Notes: generated by a model from the sequence alone, not told the origin. A stretch of DNA of 64,000 nucleotides from GW2011-AR15 sp964428335 (GCA_964428335.1 CAYRXW010000002.1:186001-250000); one strand, 5' to 3'; positions 51,046 through 60,404 are shown, numbered from the stretch's first letter. Program-made: numbers and translations.

Positions 51046-51555
51046 ATGCTAAGGGATGAGATTCAAAATGTCGCTCTTGGCCTTGGTGTCAATTATGAAG
51101 GCCTTTTCAATTATTCAGACCTGATAGCTTCTATAGATAGTTTCTTCAGGAAAAAAGGATATACAAAGCATGTGATGAACCACGAAGAGAAGGTAAAAGA
51201 GAAAGGAAGGGAAGTGAATTGGAGGCTTAGGCCATTTAGGATGGCAAAATCAAACAAGCTTGAGATACAGGTTTGGATGTCAATCACAGATATGGTAGAC
51301 ACAGTTAAAGAAGTAGATGGAAAGAAATTAAATCTAAACAAAGGAAAAATAAAGATTTCAATTGACTGTTTTGTCCTTTCAGACATGAGGGGAAAATGGG
51401 AAGCAAGGGCAGAATACACATTTATCAGGACAATTTTTGACAAGTATTTGTTCAGGAGCAAATCCAAGGATTTTGAAGGCATGGTAAAATCAGACGCTGT
51501 TGAGCTTCAAAACGAGCTTAGGAGTTACTTGAACCTGACAAAATTCCTCTTCTAA
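51046..51555 (+). CDS. Tandem paralogue 3 of an unrecognised ~170-residue family
   Basis: 169 residues, beginning two bases after paralogue 2. It reads YEGLFNYSDLIASIDSFFRKKG, then VWMSITDMVDTVKEVDGKK, LNLNKGKIKISIDCFVLSD and the end LQNELRSYLNLTKFLF, each parallel to paralogue 2. A membrane protein and the nog1 GTPase follow on the same strand. No known family matched by eye. Confidence 0.7.
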   Translation: MLRDEIQNVALGLGVNYEGLFNYSDLIASIDSFFRKKGYTKHVMNHEEKVKEKGREVNWRLRPFRMAKSNKLEIQVWMSITDMVDTVKEVDGKKLNLNKGKIKISIDCFVLSDMRGKWEARAEYTFIRTIFDKYLFRSKSKDFEGMVKSDAVELQNELRSYLNLTKFLF

Positions 51556-51605
51556 TCTGGTTTAGCAAAAGTTTAAAAATGAATTAAAATAATATCTTAT
51601 TTTTA

Positions 51606-52169
51606 ATGGATAAACTTCGGGAGAAATTAAAGCAGTTTTTCACCTTAAAACGTGTGCTTCTCTCTTCAGTTCTCTTGTTTGTTGCCCTTCTATGGTTTAA
51701 ATATCTTGCAGGAATAATTCTTGTTGTTGTTTTTACACCAATAACAATTTTTGTGATAAGATACAGCAGGTTTATCCCTCACGTCACAGCAGACTGCAAC
51801 CTTGCATTTGCATCCCTTATGGGGTATGCTTTTGGCCCTATTATAGGGGGGATTTATGCTGCTGTTGTTGGGATGATTTCACTTGTCATGAACAGCCACG
51901 TGAAAATAGCAGCCCTTGCAAGTGTTTTACTGGCAGCAATCGGAGCCATACTCTGCAGCATTCTTGGCACAAGCCTGGGGCTTTCATTTAATCATTCTTT
52001 TTTTATAGTTGCAATAATAAGGACAATCATAGCATTCCCCTTATTCGCAACACTTGGAACAGATCCATTAGAAAATTTCACGCACCAGACTTCCCAGATG
52101 CTATGCAACCTGATAATCTATCTTCCGCTCATGGGCCTGCTTTATAGCCTTTTTGGGCCATATTTATAG
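51606..52169 (+). CDS. Multi-pass membrane protein (~187 residues)
   Basis: About five or six hydrophobic helices with small-residue (G/A/S) packing faces (IGGIYAAVVGMISLV, AALASVLLAAIGAI), a basic N-terminal helix (LREKLKQFFTLKR) and conserved-looking polar residues between helices (HVTADCN, THQTSQ). The size and small-residue pattern resemble the S components of ECF vitamin transporters or MreD-like proteins, without clear proof. The gene follows the three-paralogue operon by 50 bases. Confidence 0.6.
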   Translation: MDKLREKLKQFFTLKRVLLSSVLLFVALLWFKYLAGIILVVVFTPITIFVIRYSRFIPHVTADCNLAFASLMGYAFGPIIGGIYAAVVGMISLVMNSHVKIAALASVLLAAIGAILCSILGTSLGLSFNHSFFIVAIIRTIIAFPLFATLGTDPLENFTHQTSQMLCNLIIYLPLMGLLYSLFGPYL

Positions 52170-52228
52170 AGCTTATTTATTCAATAATAATGATACATAT
52201 ATATATTGGGCAAGTTTTCTTTTAATCT

Positions 52229-53170
52229 ATGAATTTTCAAAGGATAGGGAAAGTAGAGGATTATAAGTTTTATCTTGATGTTGCATTCGGGAGAGCTTCA
52301 AAAAGCATTTCTGAAATAAGGTCTAAAATAAAGGATAATGACAGGCTAAACAGGATGAAGAAAGCCGAGATTGCAAGGATAGAGATTGTAAGGAACACCC
52401 TTATGGATTCATTTGAAAAAATAATAGAATCATTCCCAAGGACAGAAAAGCTTCCAGAATTCTATATTGAGCTTATGAAAGCATCATTTGATTTTTCAGA
52501 ATTCAAAAAAAGCCTCGGAGCAGTAAAATGGGCTTCAAATAAGGTAAATTATTTCTATAGCGGCTATGCGCAAAAATTAGTCAGGACACCCAATTTTGGA
52601 GATATACCTAAAGTAAGAGGGGAATTTTACGGAAGGGTCTCTTCAATCCCTAAGCAGATAAAAGATAATCTTGCATATCTTGAGGAATGCAGGAAAATCA
52701 TGAAAAGCTTCCCGAATGTAAAAGATATGAAGACAGTATGCATCGCAGGTTTTCCAAATGTAGGAAAATCAACATTGCTTAAGAAACTCACAGGAGCAAA
52801 TCCAGAAGTCAATTCTTACGCTTTCACAACAAAGACCTTGAATCTTGGTTACATGGGAGATGCGCTCAAAAAAATACAGGTAGTTGATACTCCAGGGACA
52901 TTAAACAGGGAAGACAGGATGAACCCTATAGAGACACAGGCGTACCTTGCGATGAAGCACTTAGCTAATACCATCGTGTATATCTTTGATCCAACCCTTG
53001 AATATAGCCTAAAAGACCAGGCTGAGCTGTTTAGGAAAGTTAAAAGTTATGATAAGCCTGTATTGGTTTACCTAAGCAAGACAGATATAGCAGACGAATC
53101 TGTAATTAAGGAACTTAAAGAAAAATATAAAACAATAGAATTTGAAGAGCTTAAAGGTTCTTTACTGTAA
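52229..53170 (+). CDS. nog1: NOG1-type GTPase
   Basis: 313 residues. An N-terminal helical domain of ~165 residues (RADKSISEIRSKIKD-like and YSGYAQKLVRTPNFGDIPK, typical of Nog1) is followed by a GTPase domain: P-loop AGFPNVGKST, G3 VDTPGTLNRED, and G4 YLSKTDIAD. Nog1 assists 60S/50S subunit assembly near the peptidyl-transferase region. Its last 20 bases overlap the convergent L10e gene, a ribosomal protein that joins the same region late in assembly. Confidence 0.93.
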   Translation: MNFQRIGKVEDYKFYLDVAFGRASKSISEIRSKIKDNDRLNRMKKAEIARIEIVRNTLMDSFEKIIESFPRTEKLPEFYIELMKASFDFSEFKKSLGAVKWASNKVNYFYSGYAQKLVRTPNFGDIPKVRGEFYGRVSSIPKQIKDNLAYLEECRKIMKSFPNVKDMKTVCIAGFPNVGKSTLLKKLTGANPEVNSYAFTTKTLNLGYMGDALKKIQVVDTPGTLNREDRMNPIETQAYLAMKHLANTIVYIFDPTLEYSLKDQAELFRKVKSYDKPVLVYLSKTDIADESVIKELKEKYKTIEFEELKGSLL

Positions 53171-53672
53171 CTGTTGTGTGAACAGGCATTTTTGTGTTTG
53201 ATCTTCCTAGTGCTTTTCTTGCCTGTGCAACTCCAGCTTCATTAACATATGCTGAAAGAATAATCTGTCCCTTCTTTAGCTGTGCTGCATTACCTGCTGG
53301 CTTCCCAAATGAGTGTGCCATACCTGAACTGAACCTGTCTGCTCCAGCTCCTGTTGCAAGTGAATGCTCTCTGATAATATGATGAGGATATACTCTTACC
53401 TGAAGCCTAAATCCAGTTTTTCCAAGATACTTTTCAAGGTTTCTTGTTGCAATCTGTCTTGCAGATTCAAGTGCGTTATCCCTAACCTGAATATCATCTT
53501 TTGAAATCAAATCTACCCTGTGGGTAAATGTTCCTTGCAGGTTTCCTACATTAAACTTGACTACCCTGCATGCAGGTATACCCCTAACGAAGGATTTGCT
53601 TCTGTATTTTGATTTTCTGGTATTAGGCCTGTCTAGTGCCCTGTAACATACGAACTTTCTAAGTCTTGCCAT
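53151..53672 (-). CDS. rpl10e: Large-subunit ribosomal protein uL16 (L10e)
   Basis: 173 residues. VCYRALDRPNTRKSKYRSK, GIPACRVVKFNVG and VYPHHIIREHSLATGAGADR are diagnostic of archaeal/eukaryal L10e; RFSSGMAHSFGKPAG and the end AGVAQARKALGRSNTKMP complete it. It contacts the tRNA acceptor site on the large subunit. Convergent with nog1 and overlapping it by 20 bases. Confidence 0.97.
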   Translation of the reverse strand: MARLRKFVCYRALDRPNTRKSKYRSKSFVRGIPACRVVKFNVGNLQGTFTHRVDLISKDDIQVRDNALESARQIATRNLEKYLGKTGFRLQVRVYPHHIIREHSLATGAGADRFSSGMAHSFGKPAGNAAQLKKGQIILSAYVNEAGVAQARKALGRSNTKMPVHTTVTVKNL

Positions 53673-53781
53673 AACGCTTGAAGAAAAACTAGGGATATTT
53701 AAAGCTTACCTTATTTGATTGTCTCTAAGCTCAAAAACCTTACTTTTCATGCTTTTTCTCCCAGTTAAATGAAAACAGCAA

Positions 53782-55008
53782 TTATCTGTGCTTATGGGCA
53801 GTATGGTCTATAATTCCAAATCCTCTGATTACGAGCATCTTAAAGATTATAGGAGAGATGATTGTTGTGATTATTGCAACAAAAACAATGGCTGAAAAGA
53901 TGTCTGATGATATAAGTCCCTGGCTTTTTGCAATGAGGACAGCAAAAAGTTCAGTAGCTCCCCTTGGATTAAGTCCCCATCCTATAAGTATTCCTTCGCT
54001 TATAGGTTCTTTTGTAAACATATTCCCAAGGACACATCCTGCCAGTTTTCCAAATATGGCTATTAATGTAAGCGCTATTCCCAAAAAAATATTGCTGAAC
54101 ATAAGGTTTATGTCAATTGAAAGTCCAATCCAGATGAAAATCAACGGGTGGAAAACACCGAAGTTGAATACTTCAATAGCTTCAATGATATGATGTTCTT
54201 CATAATACAGTTTATCTTCAGTAAGCTTGTCTTTCAATAAAAGCCCGGCAAGGAGGGCACCTATGACATGGCTGAAGTTCAGCATTTCAGAAGCCATTGT
54301 CATCATAAGAAGGACAATCATTGCAACTGTAAAGTATTCCAGCTTTTTCCCCAATTTTCCTGTATGCCTAAATAGCCATTCAATAATATAATACCTCATT
54401 GCCAGCGTTATGAAGACGAACAAAAAAAGCTCAATGAACAGGTTAAGTATTGTCAGCTTTTCAAGTGCTCTTAAAAACAGGCCAAGAAGCGTTATTGCAA
54501 GTATCTCGAATATGTCTCCGATAATTCCAGCATCGATAATAATCTGCCCAATCCTCCTGTTAAGGATATTTAGTTCCTCAAGTATTGCAATAGAAACTTC
54601 CTCAGCTGTAACTGCAAGTGCAATCCCTACAAACAGAGATTCTATCCAGTTTTTAGTAAACATGAATGTAGCAATGAACCCGAAGACAAGGGGCAAGAGT
54701 CCTGAAAAAAGAGCCATAACAGAAGAGCTCCTTGAAAGGTTCTTCATAAAATGAAAGTCGACCCTAAGACCTATGAAAAAAAGGACAACAATAAGCCCGA
54801 AATTTGCAAAGAGAGAAATTATGCTGACAAAGTCAGGAAGAAAAGAGAGGTATTTCAAAAACCAGAAGTTCAGTGATAATCCTACCAGAAGCGGAGCGAT
54901 GATTGTAGGGAAATTAATCTTTTTTAAAAAAAGGTTAAGGATGAAACTAAGAGTCAGGGATATTCCAATAACTATAACAACTTGTGTATTAAACTCAAGA
55001 TTCACCAT
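53782..55008 (-). CDS. Cation/proton antiporter, CPA2 (Kef/NapA-like)
   Basis: 408 residues with about twelve helices. LLVGLSLNFW, FFIGLRVDFHFMKNL, the membrane GDIFEILAI acidic residue (Asp in IDAGIIGDIFEI) and IGWGLNPRGATELFAVLIA correspond to the transport core of Kef/NapA-type exchangers, where the acidic pair carries the proton. No C-terminal TrkA-N/RCK domain, so it lacks nucleotide gating. It would exchange Na+ or K+ for H+. Confidence 0.88.
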   Translation of the reverse strand: MVNLEFNTQVVIVIGISLTLSFILNLFLKKINFPTIIAPLLVGLSLNFWFLKYLSFLPDFVSIISLFANFGLIVVLFFIGLRVDFHFMKNLSRSSSVMALFSGLLPLVFGFIATFMFTKNWIESLFVGIALAVTAEEVSIAILEELNILNRRIGQIIIDAGIIGDIFEILAITLLGLFLRALEKLTILNLFIELFLFVFITLAMRYYIIEWLFRHTGKLGKKLEYFTVAMIVLLMMTMASEMLNFSHVIGALLAGLLLKDKLTEDKLYYEEHHIIEAIEVFNFGVFHPLIFIWIGLSIDINLMFSNIFLGIALTLIAIFGKLAGCVLGNMFTKEPISEGILIGWGLNPRGATELFAVLIAKSQGLISSDIFSAIVFVAIITTIISPIIFKMLVIRGFGIIDHTAHKHR

Positions 55009-55380
55009 TCTTTTTAGATATAATTAATGAGAGGGATATAAAAAATATTCGCTTATCTAGTTATTTTTTAGCTAATTTTCTTTAGGCTGTGTTTTTATTT
55101 TCAGGTTATTTAATAAATTACAATATCTATAACTTCAATTCTTAACCAAATATATTCATAATAGTGTTTAGCATAGGCCTGTTTTTTCCAGGGTCTGGAC
55201 CAGCTGCATCTTTCCAGATTTGTCATATATTAGGTATGTTAGTGTTTTTTCCATTTTTAGTTGCCTCCAATTAAGAAATAGTATAATATAGGCTAAATAT
55301 AAATTATTACTTCAAAAATTTTATCAAAATTTCTTTAAAGTTAATAATATATTACTTTTACTTCAGTATTTGTTAAGTTT
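55009..55380. other. Intergenic region of ~370 bases
   Basis: The only feature I can support is a 28-residue ORF with a Shine-Dalgarno site (55168-55254, minus strand). The rest is AT-rich, with scattered T-runs and no palindrome, repeat or tRNA-like fold that I can see. Confidence 0.6.
55168..55254 (-). CDS. Possible 28-residue miniprotein
   Basis: The frame reads MEKTLTYLIYDKSGKMQLVQ and ends TLEKTGLC. A strong ttggagg site is 10-16 bases before the ATG. It lies in a long intergenic region downstream of the 826-residue gene and on the same strand. The pattern of a beta hairpin plus a final Cys is not known to me; translation is suggested only by the ribosome-binding site. Confidence 0.35.
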   Translation of the reverse strand: MEKTLTYLIYDKSGKMQLVQTLEKTGLC

Positions 55381-57861
55381 TTATCTATTTAAGTAGATAT
55401 GGTTAAAAATAGGTCTTGCAAATTCCCAGGATTTGTCATTTTGCCACTTATGGAAAAATAAGTGTTTTGAATTTTCAGGTTTTTTTAGGGTACAATTATA
55501 GATCAAATCACGCCTGCTCCTGTCAGCATCCGGGTTATCGCTAACCATGCTGCCATCATTGTTAAAGAAAGATATAAGATTTCCTTTTTGATCCACATGA
55601 TACAGTGCTCTAAGCATCTCTGCAACTCTTCCAAAAGCGATTATGCTTTCCGGGCTTCCCCAGTGGTTGCAAGAAGTAATATGCTCGTATTTAAGTTGAT
55701 GTGCCATTTTTTTTATGGCATTCTTAAGGGGCCTTCGGGATTTTATAAACGATAATTCGAGCCCTTTCTCAAGGTTTGCTTCCTCTAAATTATGCTCGCT
55801 TTTCACCTTCACACCGATATCGAACAAAGGATCTCTTCCAGCTCTGCAGCTTTTAGGCCTTTCTTTTGTTCTTTTGTTTAATCTTGCATATTCAGATGAA
55901 TAAGTTTCCTCAATGACAAATTTTGAAAAATACTCGCTTTTTTCCAAAGGTATGCCAAGCAAGATTGAGGAGACATACAGCATGTATGCAGCATTCTGGA
56001 TTTTAGAATAATCTGTATCTTTTCTAAGTTCCATATTAAGCCTTAGCTCATGTTCGCTCTTATCTTCAACCGGCTGCGGCGTTCTTGCAACACCAAGATA
56101 AAATTCATCCCAGTTGTTGCTTTTTCTCACAGCATCAATGATATTATTCATGATAATCTGCCTTTCTTCATCTTCAAAATTAAACAGAGTCTGGTCAAGC
56201 CTGTAAACAATATGAACATCGCTTGCTTTCGCATCATGAGGTATAGCACCGCTCTCTTTTGCAGCATTTATGACAGAATCCCTAAACTTCTGGTTGGGCT
56301 TTAGGAAATCAGCATCGTCACCACTGACAGAGCCATATTTGCAGTCTTTTCCAAATGTTTCTACAACATTTTTTGCTGCCTGGGTTTTCCATTGGCTGAA
56401 ATACTTGTCAACCAAAACAGGGACATGATCCGGAAATAGCTCAGCATTCTCTTTTAGCTCTTCAGTGGCAGGCCCGCATGCAATTGCAGCATAAATCTTG
56501 TATTTTTTATTCACTTCAGGCAGCTTATAAAAACCGGCTAAAGTCAGCTCTCTTCTGATGTGTTTCATTATTTCCCTATCAAGTTCCCTGATGAAATAAT
56601 GGGCCAAGTTTGTGGCTTCAACATAGAGATGCTCTAATATATTACTGTCATACATAGGTATGCTCATTCCCCTGACATTTTCTCTTTTTATGGCTTCATA
56701 TATCCTTACTTTTTTTCCAAGGACCGTAGCCCAAAGATCATTTTTCAGCATATCGAGCTTATTATATGGGAAACTATTGTCATTTTGATTAATCCTGGCC
56801 CAAAGCAGGTCATTGATTCTTTTTCTTTCAGATCTGGCAGTTTCTTCATCAAGTATATGATATGCTTTTTTTTCAAGATTGCTTAATCTTTGAAGTGCTA
56901 CTCTTGGAAGTGCATGCCTGGCATCACTTTTTTTACCTGTTGCAAGTTTTATTTCATATCCCCTGCTTATTGCAATTACTGATTTTGGATTTGACTTCAA
57001 GATATTTTTAGACACTTTTTTGAACCGGTCTTTAGCATCAAAGAATCCGGCAATGGAATTATCAGGTTCCAGAATATATTTCAAGTCTTTCCTGAGATGG
57101 GCATAATCAGTTTTTTCCTGGGATAAGTAATAACTGACTAATCTGTCAACCATAGCCAATCTCTTTATCCAGTTATTATATTCAGGAGTAAACCATCTGG
57201 AATTTTCCTGCCGCTTTGAGGTAGGTTCTAGCTCAAAAATCCTTGACATGATAGTATTATAGCTTTTTTTCTTGCCGGTATCTATCAATTCATAACCTGA
57301 TATCCTTGAGAACAATTCAGAATACCATTCTTTTCTATCTTGATTGCCTGCAGGATAGGATATGTCATTAAGCCTTTTATCTTTCTCTTTTTTCCTCTTA
57401 AATTCCTGCCATGCCAGTTTTCTTGATGCTAACCTTGCGCCTGTTGCTTCTTTAATTCCTTCTGTGATGATGCCTTTAAAAATATCATCAATTACTTTTT
57501 TTGGAATATCTTCTCTATTTTCAAAACCAATCTCTATAGCAGAAATAACATTCTCAGTTGCAAAATTATACTCCTTTTCTTTTGCAAGATTGGCTAGATA
57601 TGCTCTTACCAGTTCCCTGTTTTGTTCCGGAAGCACAGATTGAATGAAAAGTATCTTTTCAAATTGTTCAAGCCTCTCTATAGAGTCATTTTTATTTAAT
57701 ATTTCTTCCAGGTCACTTTCAAAATCATCAGGTTTAAGGAACATTGATGCCAGGATGTCATAGTACTTATACTCTGCTTGTAGCGGACTTCTAAGTATCT
57801 TATCCAAGGCTGCTTCATTCATTTGTCCTTTTTTCATTTCTTTATTTATAAATCTTTCCAT
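55381..57861 (-). CDS. Large orphan protein (826 residues)
   Basis: Soluble, highly charged and mainly helical, with no signal, membrane helix or family motif that I can name. Notable segments: YEIKLATGKKSDARHALP and HYFIRELDREIMKHIRRELT in the middle (basic-helical), IAACGPATEEL and GSVSGDDADFL, and near the C-terminus ERPKSCRAGRDPLFDIG and HITSCNHWGSPESIIAFGRVAE, with single Cys and conserved-looking His/Asp. The divergent start lies about 110 bases from an Lrp-like regulator gene, which may control it. Could be a nuclease or a structural protein; unknown. Confidence 0.65.
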   Translation of the reverse strand: MERFINKEMKKGQMNEAALDKILRSPLQAEYKYYDILASMFLKPDDFESDLEEILNKNDSIERLEQFEKILFIQSVLPEQNRELVRAYLANLAKEKEYNFATENVISAIEIGFENREDIPKKVIDDIFKGIITEGIKEATGARLASRKLAWQEFKRKKEKDKRLNDISYPAGNQDRKEWYSELFSRISGYELIDTGKKKSYNTIMSRIFELEPTSKRQENSRWFTPEYNNWIKRLAMVDRLVSYYLSQEKTDYAHLRKDLKYILEPDNSIAGFFDAKDRFKKVSKNILKSNPKSVIAISRGYEIKLATGKKSDARHALPRVALQRLSNLEKKAYHILDEETARSERKRINDLLWARINQNDNSFPYNKLDMLKNDLWATVLGKKVRIYEAIKRENVRGMSIPMYDSNILEHLYVEATNLAHYFIRELDREIMKHIRRELTLAGFYKLPEVNKKYKIYAAIACGPATEELKENAELFPDHVPVLVDKYFSQWKTQAAKNVVETFGKDCKYGSVSGDDADFLKPNQKFRDSVINAAKESGAIPHDAKASDVHIVYRLDQTLFNFEDEERQIIMNNIIDAVRKSNNWDEFYLGVARTPQPVEDKSEHELRLNMELRKDTDYSKIQNAAYMLYVSSILLGIPLEKSEYFSKFVIEETYSSEYARLNKRTKERPKSCRAGRDPLFDIGVKVKSEHNLEEANLEKGLELSFIKSRRPLKNAIKKMAHQLKYEHITSCNHWGSPESIIAFGRVAEMLRALYHVDQKGNLISFFNNDGSMVSDNPDADRSRRDLIYNCTLKKPENSKHLFFHKWQNDKSWEFARPIFNHIYLNR

Positions 57862-57944
57862 ATTTTAACTACTAATAAGTAGTATAATGCATTAAATTTA
57901 TTCCTTATTAAACAAAAATCCTATTTTTTTACTGAAAAATTAAA

Positions 57945-57953
57945 TTTAAATAG
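57945..57953 (+). promoter_or_regulatory. TATA box of Lrp-like paralogue 2
   Basis: tttaaatag lies 22-30 bases before the ATG at 57975. The same intergenic region serves the divergent orphan gene at 57861. Confidence 0.5.
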
Positions 57954-57974
57954 TTTAAAGAAATAATGATAAAA

Positions 57975-58940
57975 ATGTCGTCGTTTAAACTTGATAAAAA
58001 AGACAGAAAAATCCTATATCAGCTTGATTTGAACTCCAGGCAATCTTATACTAGAATCGGGAAATCTGTAGGACTTTCCAAAGAAGTGGTAAACTATAGG
58101 ATGCAAAGGCTTGAAAAAAGTGAGTTCATATCATCTTACTACATCATCATTAACTTATTTAAGCTTGGCTATCAGTATATAAGATTATTTCTAAAATACC
58201 AGAATATCAATTCAGATATAGAGAAAGAGATTACAGAATATCTAAAACATGTTCCTCAGGCAAGCTGGATAGGAAGCCAGGAGGGCATATGGAATCTTGC
58301 AATTGTTTTCTTAGTTAAGACAAATGAGGAATTGAACGCAATCATAAAAGAATTATTCTATAGATATGGGGATTATTTTAGTGAGCGTGAAATTAGCCCA
58401 TCACTTAGGATTTCGCACTTCAAGCAGAAATTTCTTCATGAAACAAAGGATTATTCTTCTGATATAATTGAAGGTCCGATTATTGATAGTGCAATTGATG
58501 AGGTTGATTATTCTATTCTGAAATCTCTTTCAGAAAATGCAAGGGAAGAAATAATCAGCATTGCAAAAAAAACAAGATTAACTCCAAAAAATATAATCTT
58601 TAGGATAAGGAAACTGGAAGATAAAGGGATAATATTAGCATATAAGCCTTCATTTAACTTGCCGATGCTAGGGTATCATTATTTCCATATTTTCCTTTAT
58701 CTTAAAAACCCAACTCCTGAGCATGAAAAAAAAATCTATTCTTATCTTGCAAACCAGATGAACATATTCTATATCAGCCAGGCGCTGGGAAAAGCGGATT
58801 TTGAATTTGAAATAGCCCTGCAGTCGCATAATGAGCTTTTTAATTTCATGAAAGAATTTAGGGATAGATTCAGCGAACAAGTCAGGGATTTTCTTACAGT
58901 CTTAATATATAAAACCCACAAGATAAAATATTTACCCTAA
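57975..58940 (+). CDS. Lrp/AsnC-like regulator with two winged-helix domains (paralogue 2)
   Basis: 321 residues from the ATG at 57975 (MSSFKLDKKDRKIL). First wHTH: LDKKDRKILYQLDLNSRQ and SKEVVNYRMQRLEKSEFI. Second wHTH near residue 175 (DEVDYSILKSLSENARE, PKNIIFRIRKLEDKGII), each followed by a ligand-type alpha/beta region (WIGSQEGIWNLAIVF). It is collinear with the regulator at 30524-31495, including the QxLDLNxRQ pattern, so both arose from one ancestor. Probable targets: its own promoter and the divergent 826-residue gene. Confidence 0.82.
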   Translation: MSSFKLDKKDRKILYQLDLNSRQSYTRIGKSVGLSKEVVNYRMQRLEKSEFISSYYIIINLFKLGYQYIRLFLKYQNINSDIEKEITEYLKHVPQASWIGSQEGIWNLAIVFLVKTNEELNAIIKELFYRYGDYFSEREISPSLRISHFKQKFLHETKDYSSDIIEGPIIDSAIDEVDYSILKSLSENAREEIISIAKKTRLTPKNIIFRIRKLEDKGIILAYKPSFNLPMLGYHYFHIFLYLKNPTPEHEKKIYSYLANQMNIFYISQALGKADFEFEIALQSHNELFNFMKEFRDRFSEQVRDFLTVLIYKTHKIKYLP

Positions 58941-58974
58941 AACTATATAAAACCTATTAATCTTCTTCAGATAT

Positions 58975-59631
58975 ATGAAATTCCTCTTCATGGAGACAAG
59001 GTATGATGGGAAGATTGAAGTCCCTAAAAAAGTGATAGAAAAACTTCCAAAGATAATCGGCTTATTTTTTACAGTGCAGTTCATTGAGTCGCTTGAAGAC
59101 GTAAAAAAAGACATTGAAGCGACAGGAAGAACAGTAAAACTGATGAAAGGAAAGCATACAAAATACCTTGGGCAGATTTACGGATGCAACCTTGAAAAAT
59201 TTCCAGGTGTTGATGCTTTCCTATATGTCGGAGATGGGCACTTCCACCCAAAAGCCCTTGTTCTAGGAAATGATCAGGAAGTCCATATATGGAATCCAAT
59301 CAAAGAAGAATATTCTGTTGTCACAAAGAAACTTATGGAACAGGAGATAAGACGGCAGAAAGCATCCTATTCAGCATTCCTGATGAAAAAAAAAATCGGC
59401 GTTTTGATTTCAACAAAAAACGGCCAGTCATATTATCCTTATGCATCAAAGATAAAGGAGAAATATCCAGACAAGGAGTTCTATTTCATAGCATTCGATA
59501 CAATTGATTTTGGTGCACTTGATGACTTCAATTTCATAGAAGTATGGGTAAACACAGCCTGCCCAAGGATAGGATGGGATGACACAAAAAGAACTAGTAA
59601 ACCAATGGTTGATTTGGGGACAGTATTATGA
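58975..59631 (+). CDS. Dph2-like diphthamide synthesis protein lacking the first domain
   Basis: 218 residues, against ~330-340 in complete archaeal Dph2. The cluster-ligand Cys of domains 2 and 3 are kept: Cys71 (LGQIYGCN) and Cys196 (NTACPRIGWDD). The first domain, which carries the first Cys ligand in a GACC-like motif, is missing; the protein begins at the KIIGLFFTVQ strand of domain 2. It would normally form a 4Fe-4S radical enzyme that modifies a His of EF2. A separate N-terminal domain elsewhere, a heteromeric form or loss of function are all possible. Its stop overlaps the next gene as ATGA. Confidence 0.75.
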   Translation: MKFLFMETRYDGKIEVPKKVIEKLPKIIGLFFTVQFIESLEDVKKDIEATGRTVKLMKGKHTKYLGQIYGCNLEKFPGVDAFLYVGDGHFHPKALVLGNDQEVHIWNPIKEEYSVVTKKLMEQEIRRQKASYSAFLMKKKIGVLISTKNGQSYYPYASKIKEKYPDKEFYFIAFDTIDFGALDDFNFIEVWVNTACPRIGWDDTKRTSKPMVDLGTVL

Positions 59632-59888
59632 ACCTAGAAAAAGAAATTCAATTAATCAAGGAAAGAAACAGAAAAGTAGAAGCAGACAAAGCATGGGAAA
59701 CAAGTTTCCTTAGAAAACTAATAGTTGCAGCATTAACGTATTTTACAGTAGTCATATTTTTTTATACAGCAAAAATACAAAATCCTTTTCTTAATGCAAT
59801 TGTACCTTCAATGGCATTTTTAATTTCAACGCTTACTTTACCTTATTTTAAGAAATTATGGCTAAAATATTTTTATAAAAATAATTAA
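59628..59888 (+). CDS. Small membrane protein coupled to the Dph2-like gene
   Basis: 86 residues: a charged amphipathic start (LEKEIQLIKERNRKVEADK), two hydrophobic helices (about residues 31-48 and 53-72) and a basic end (KLWLKYFYKNN). The ATGA overlap with the Dph2-like gene suggests co-translation. No family recognised. Confidence 0.65.
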   Translation: MNLEKEIQLIKERNRKVEADKAWETSFLRKLIVAALTYFTVVIFFYTAKIQNPFLNAIVPSMAFLISTLTLPYFKKLWLKYFYKNN

Positions 59889-59893
59889 GGTAA

Positions 59894-60373
59894 TTAAATT
59901 CTATCATAAACCCTGAAATAATAATCATACGGATTCTTTTCATCCCTTATTCCTTTCTCTTCAGAAACAAGCTTCCATTCATTTAATTCAAATCCAGGAA
60001 AATATGCATCTGCTTTAAATTCATGGTCTATAAATGTGATATATAATTTCTCAGAATATTCCAAAAACTGCTTATATATTGATGCTCCACCTATAACAAA
60101 GGCATCTTCATCCTTAACCATATCTAATGCTTCATTTATTGAAGTGACTACAAAACATCCAAGGATATCTTTTTTTGAAAAATTAAGCACAATATTTTTT
60201 CTTCCAGGAAGCGGTTTTCCTAATGATTCAAAAGTCCTAAGCCCCATGATAACAGGTTTTCCAAATGTTGTTTTCTTAAAATGTTTCAAATCTTCCGGAA
60301 GATTCCATGGCAGGCTGTTATTTATCCCTATTTCCCTGTTTTTCCCCATTGCCCATATCATTGAAAGTGCCAT
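59894..60373 (-). CDS. folA: Dihydrofolate reductase
   Basis: 159 residues from the ATG at 60373 (MALSMIWAMGKNREIG); the open frame continues 29 codons further but overlaps the promoter (gctatttaaatc). The signature LPWNLPEDLKHFKKTT includes the acid (Asp) that protonates folate, then VIMGLRTFESL and FVIGGASIYKQF for NADPH binding. It keeps folate reduced for thymidylate synthase, encoded ~0.9 kb away. The two are separated by an unrelated kinase-like gene. Confidence 0.95.
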   Translation of the reverse strand: MALSMIWAMGKNREIGINNSLPWNLPEDLKHFKKTTFGKPVIMGLRTFESLGKPLPGRKNIVLNFSKKDILGCFVVTSINEALDMVKDEDAFVIGGASIYKQFLEYSEKLYITFIDHEFKADAYFPGFELNEWKLVSEEKGIRDEKNPYDYYFRVYDRI

Positions 60374-60404
60374 TGAAAAATAATATATTTGAAGATTTAA
60401 ATAG

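Noticed and set aside
55381..57861. Orphan as a Cas or phage structural protein
   Set aside because: No nuclease, helicase or capsid motif was seen and the surrounding genes are chromosomal.
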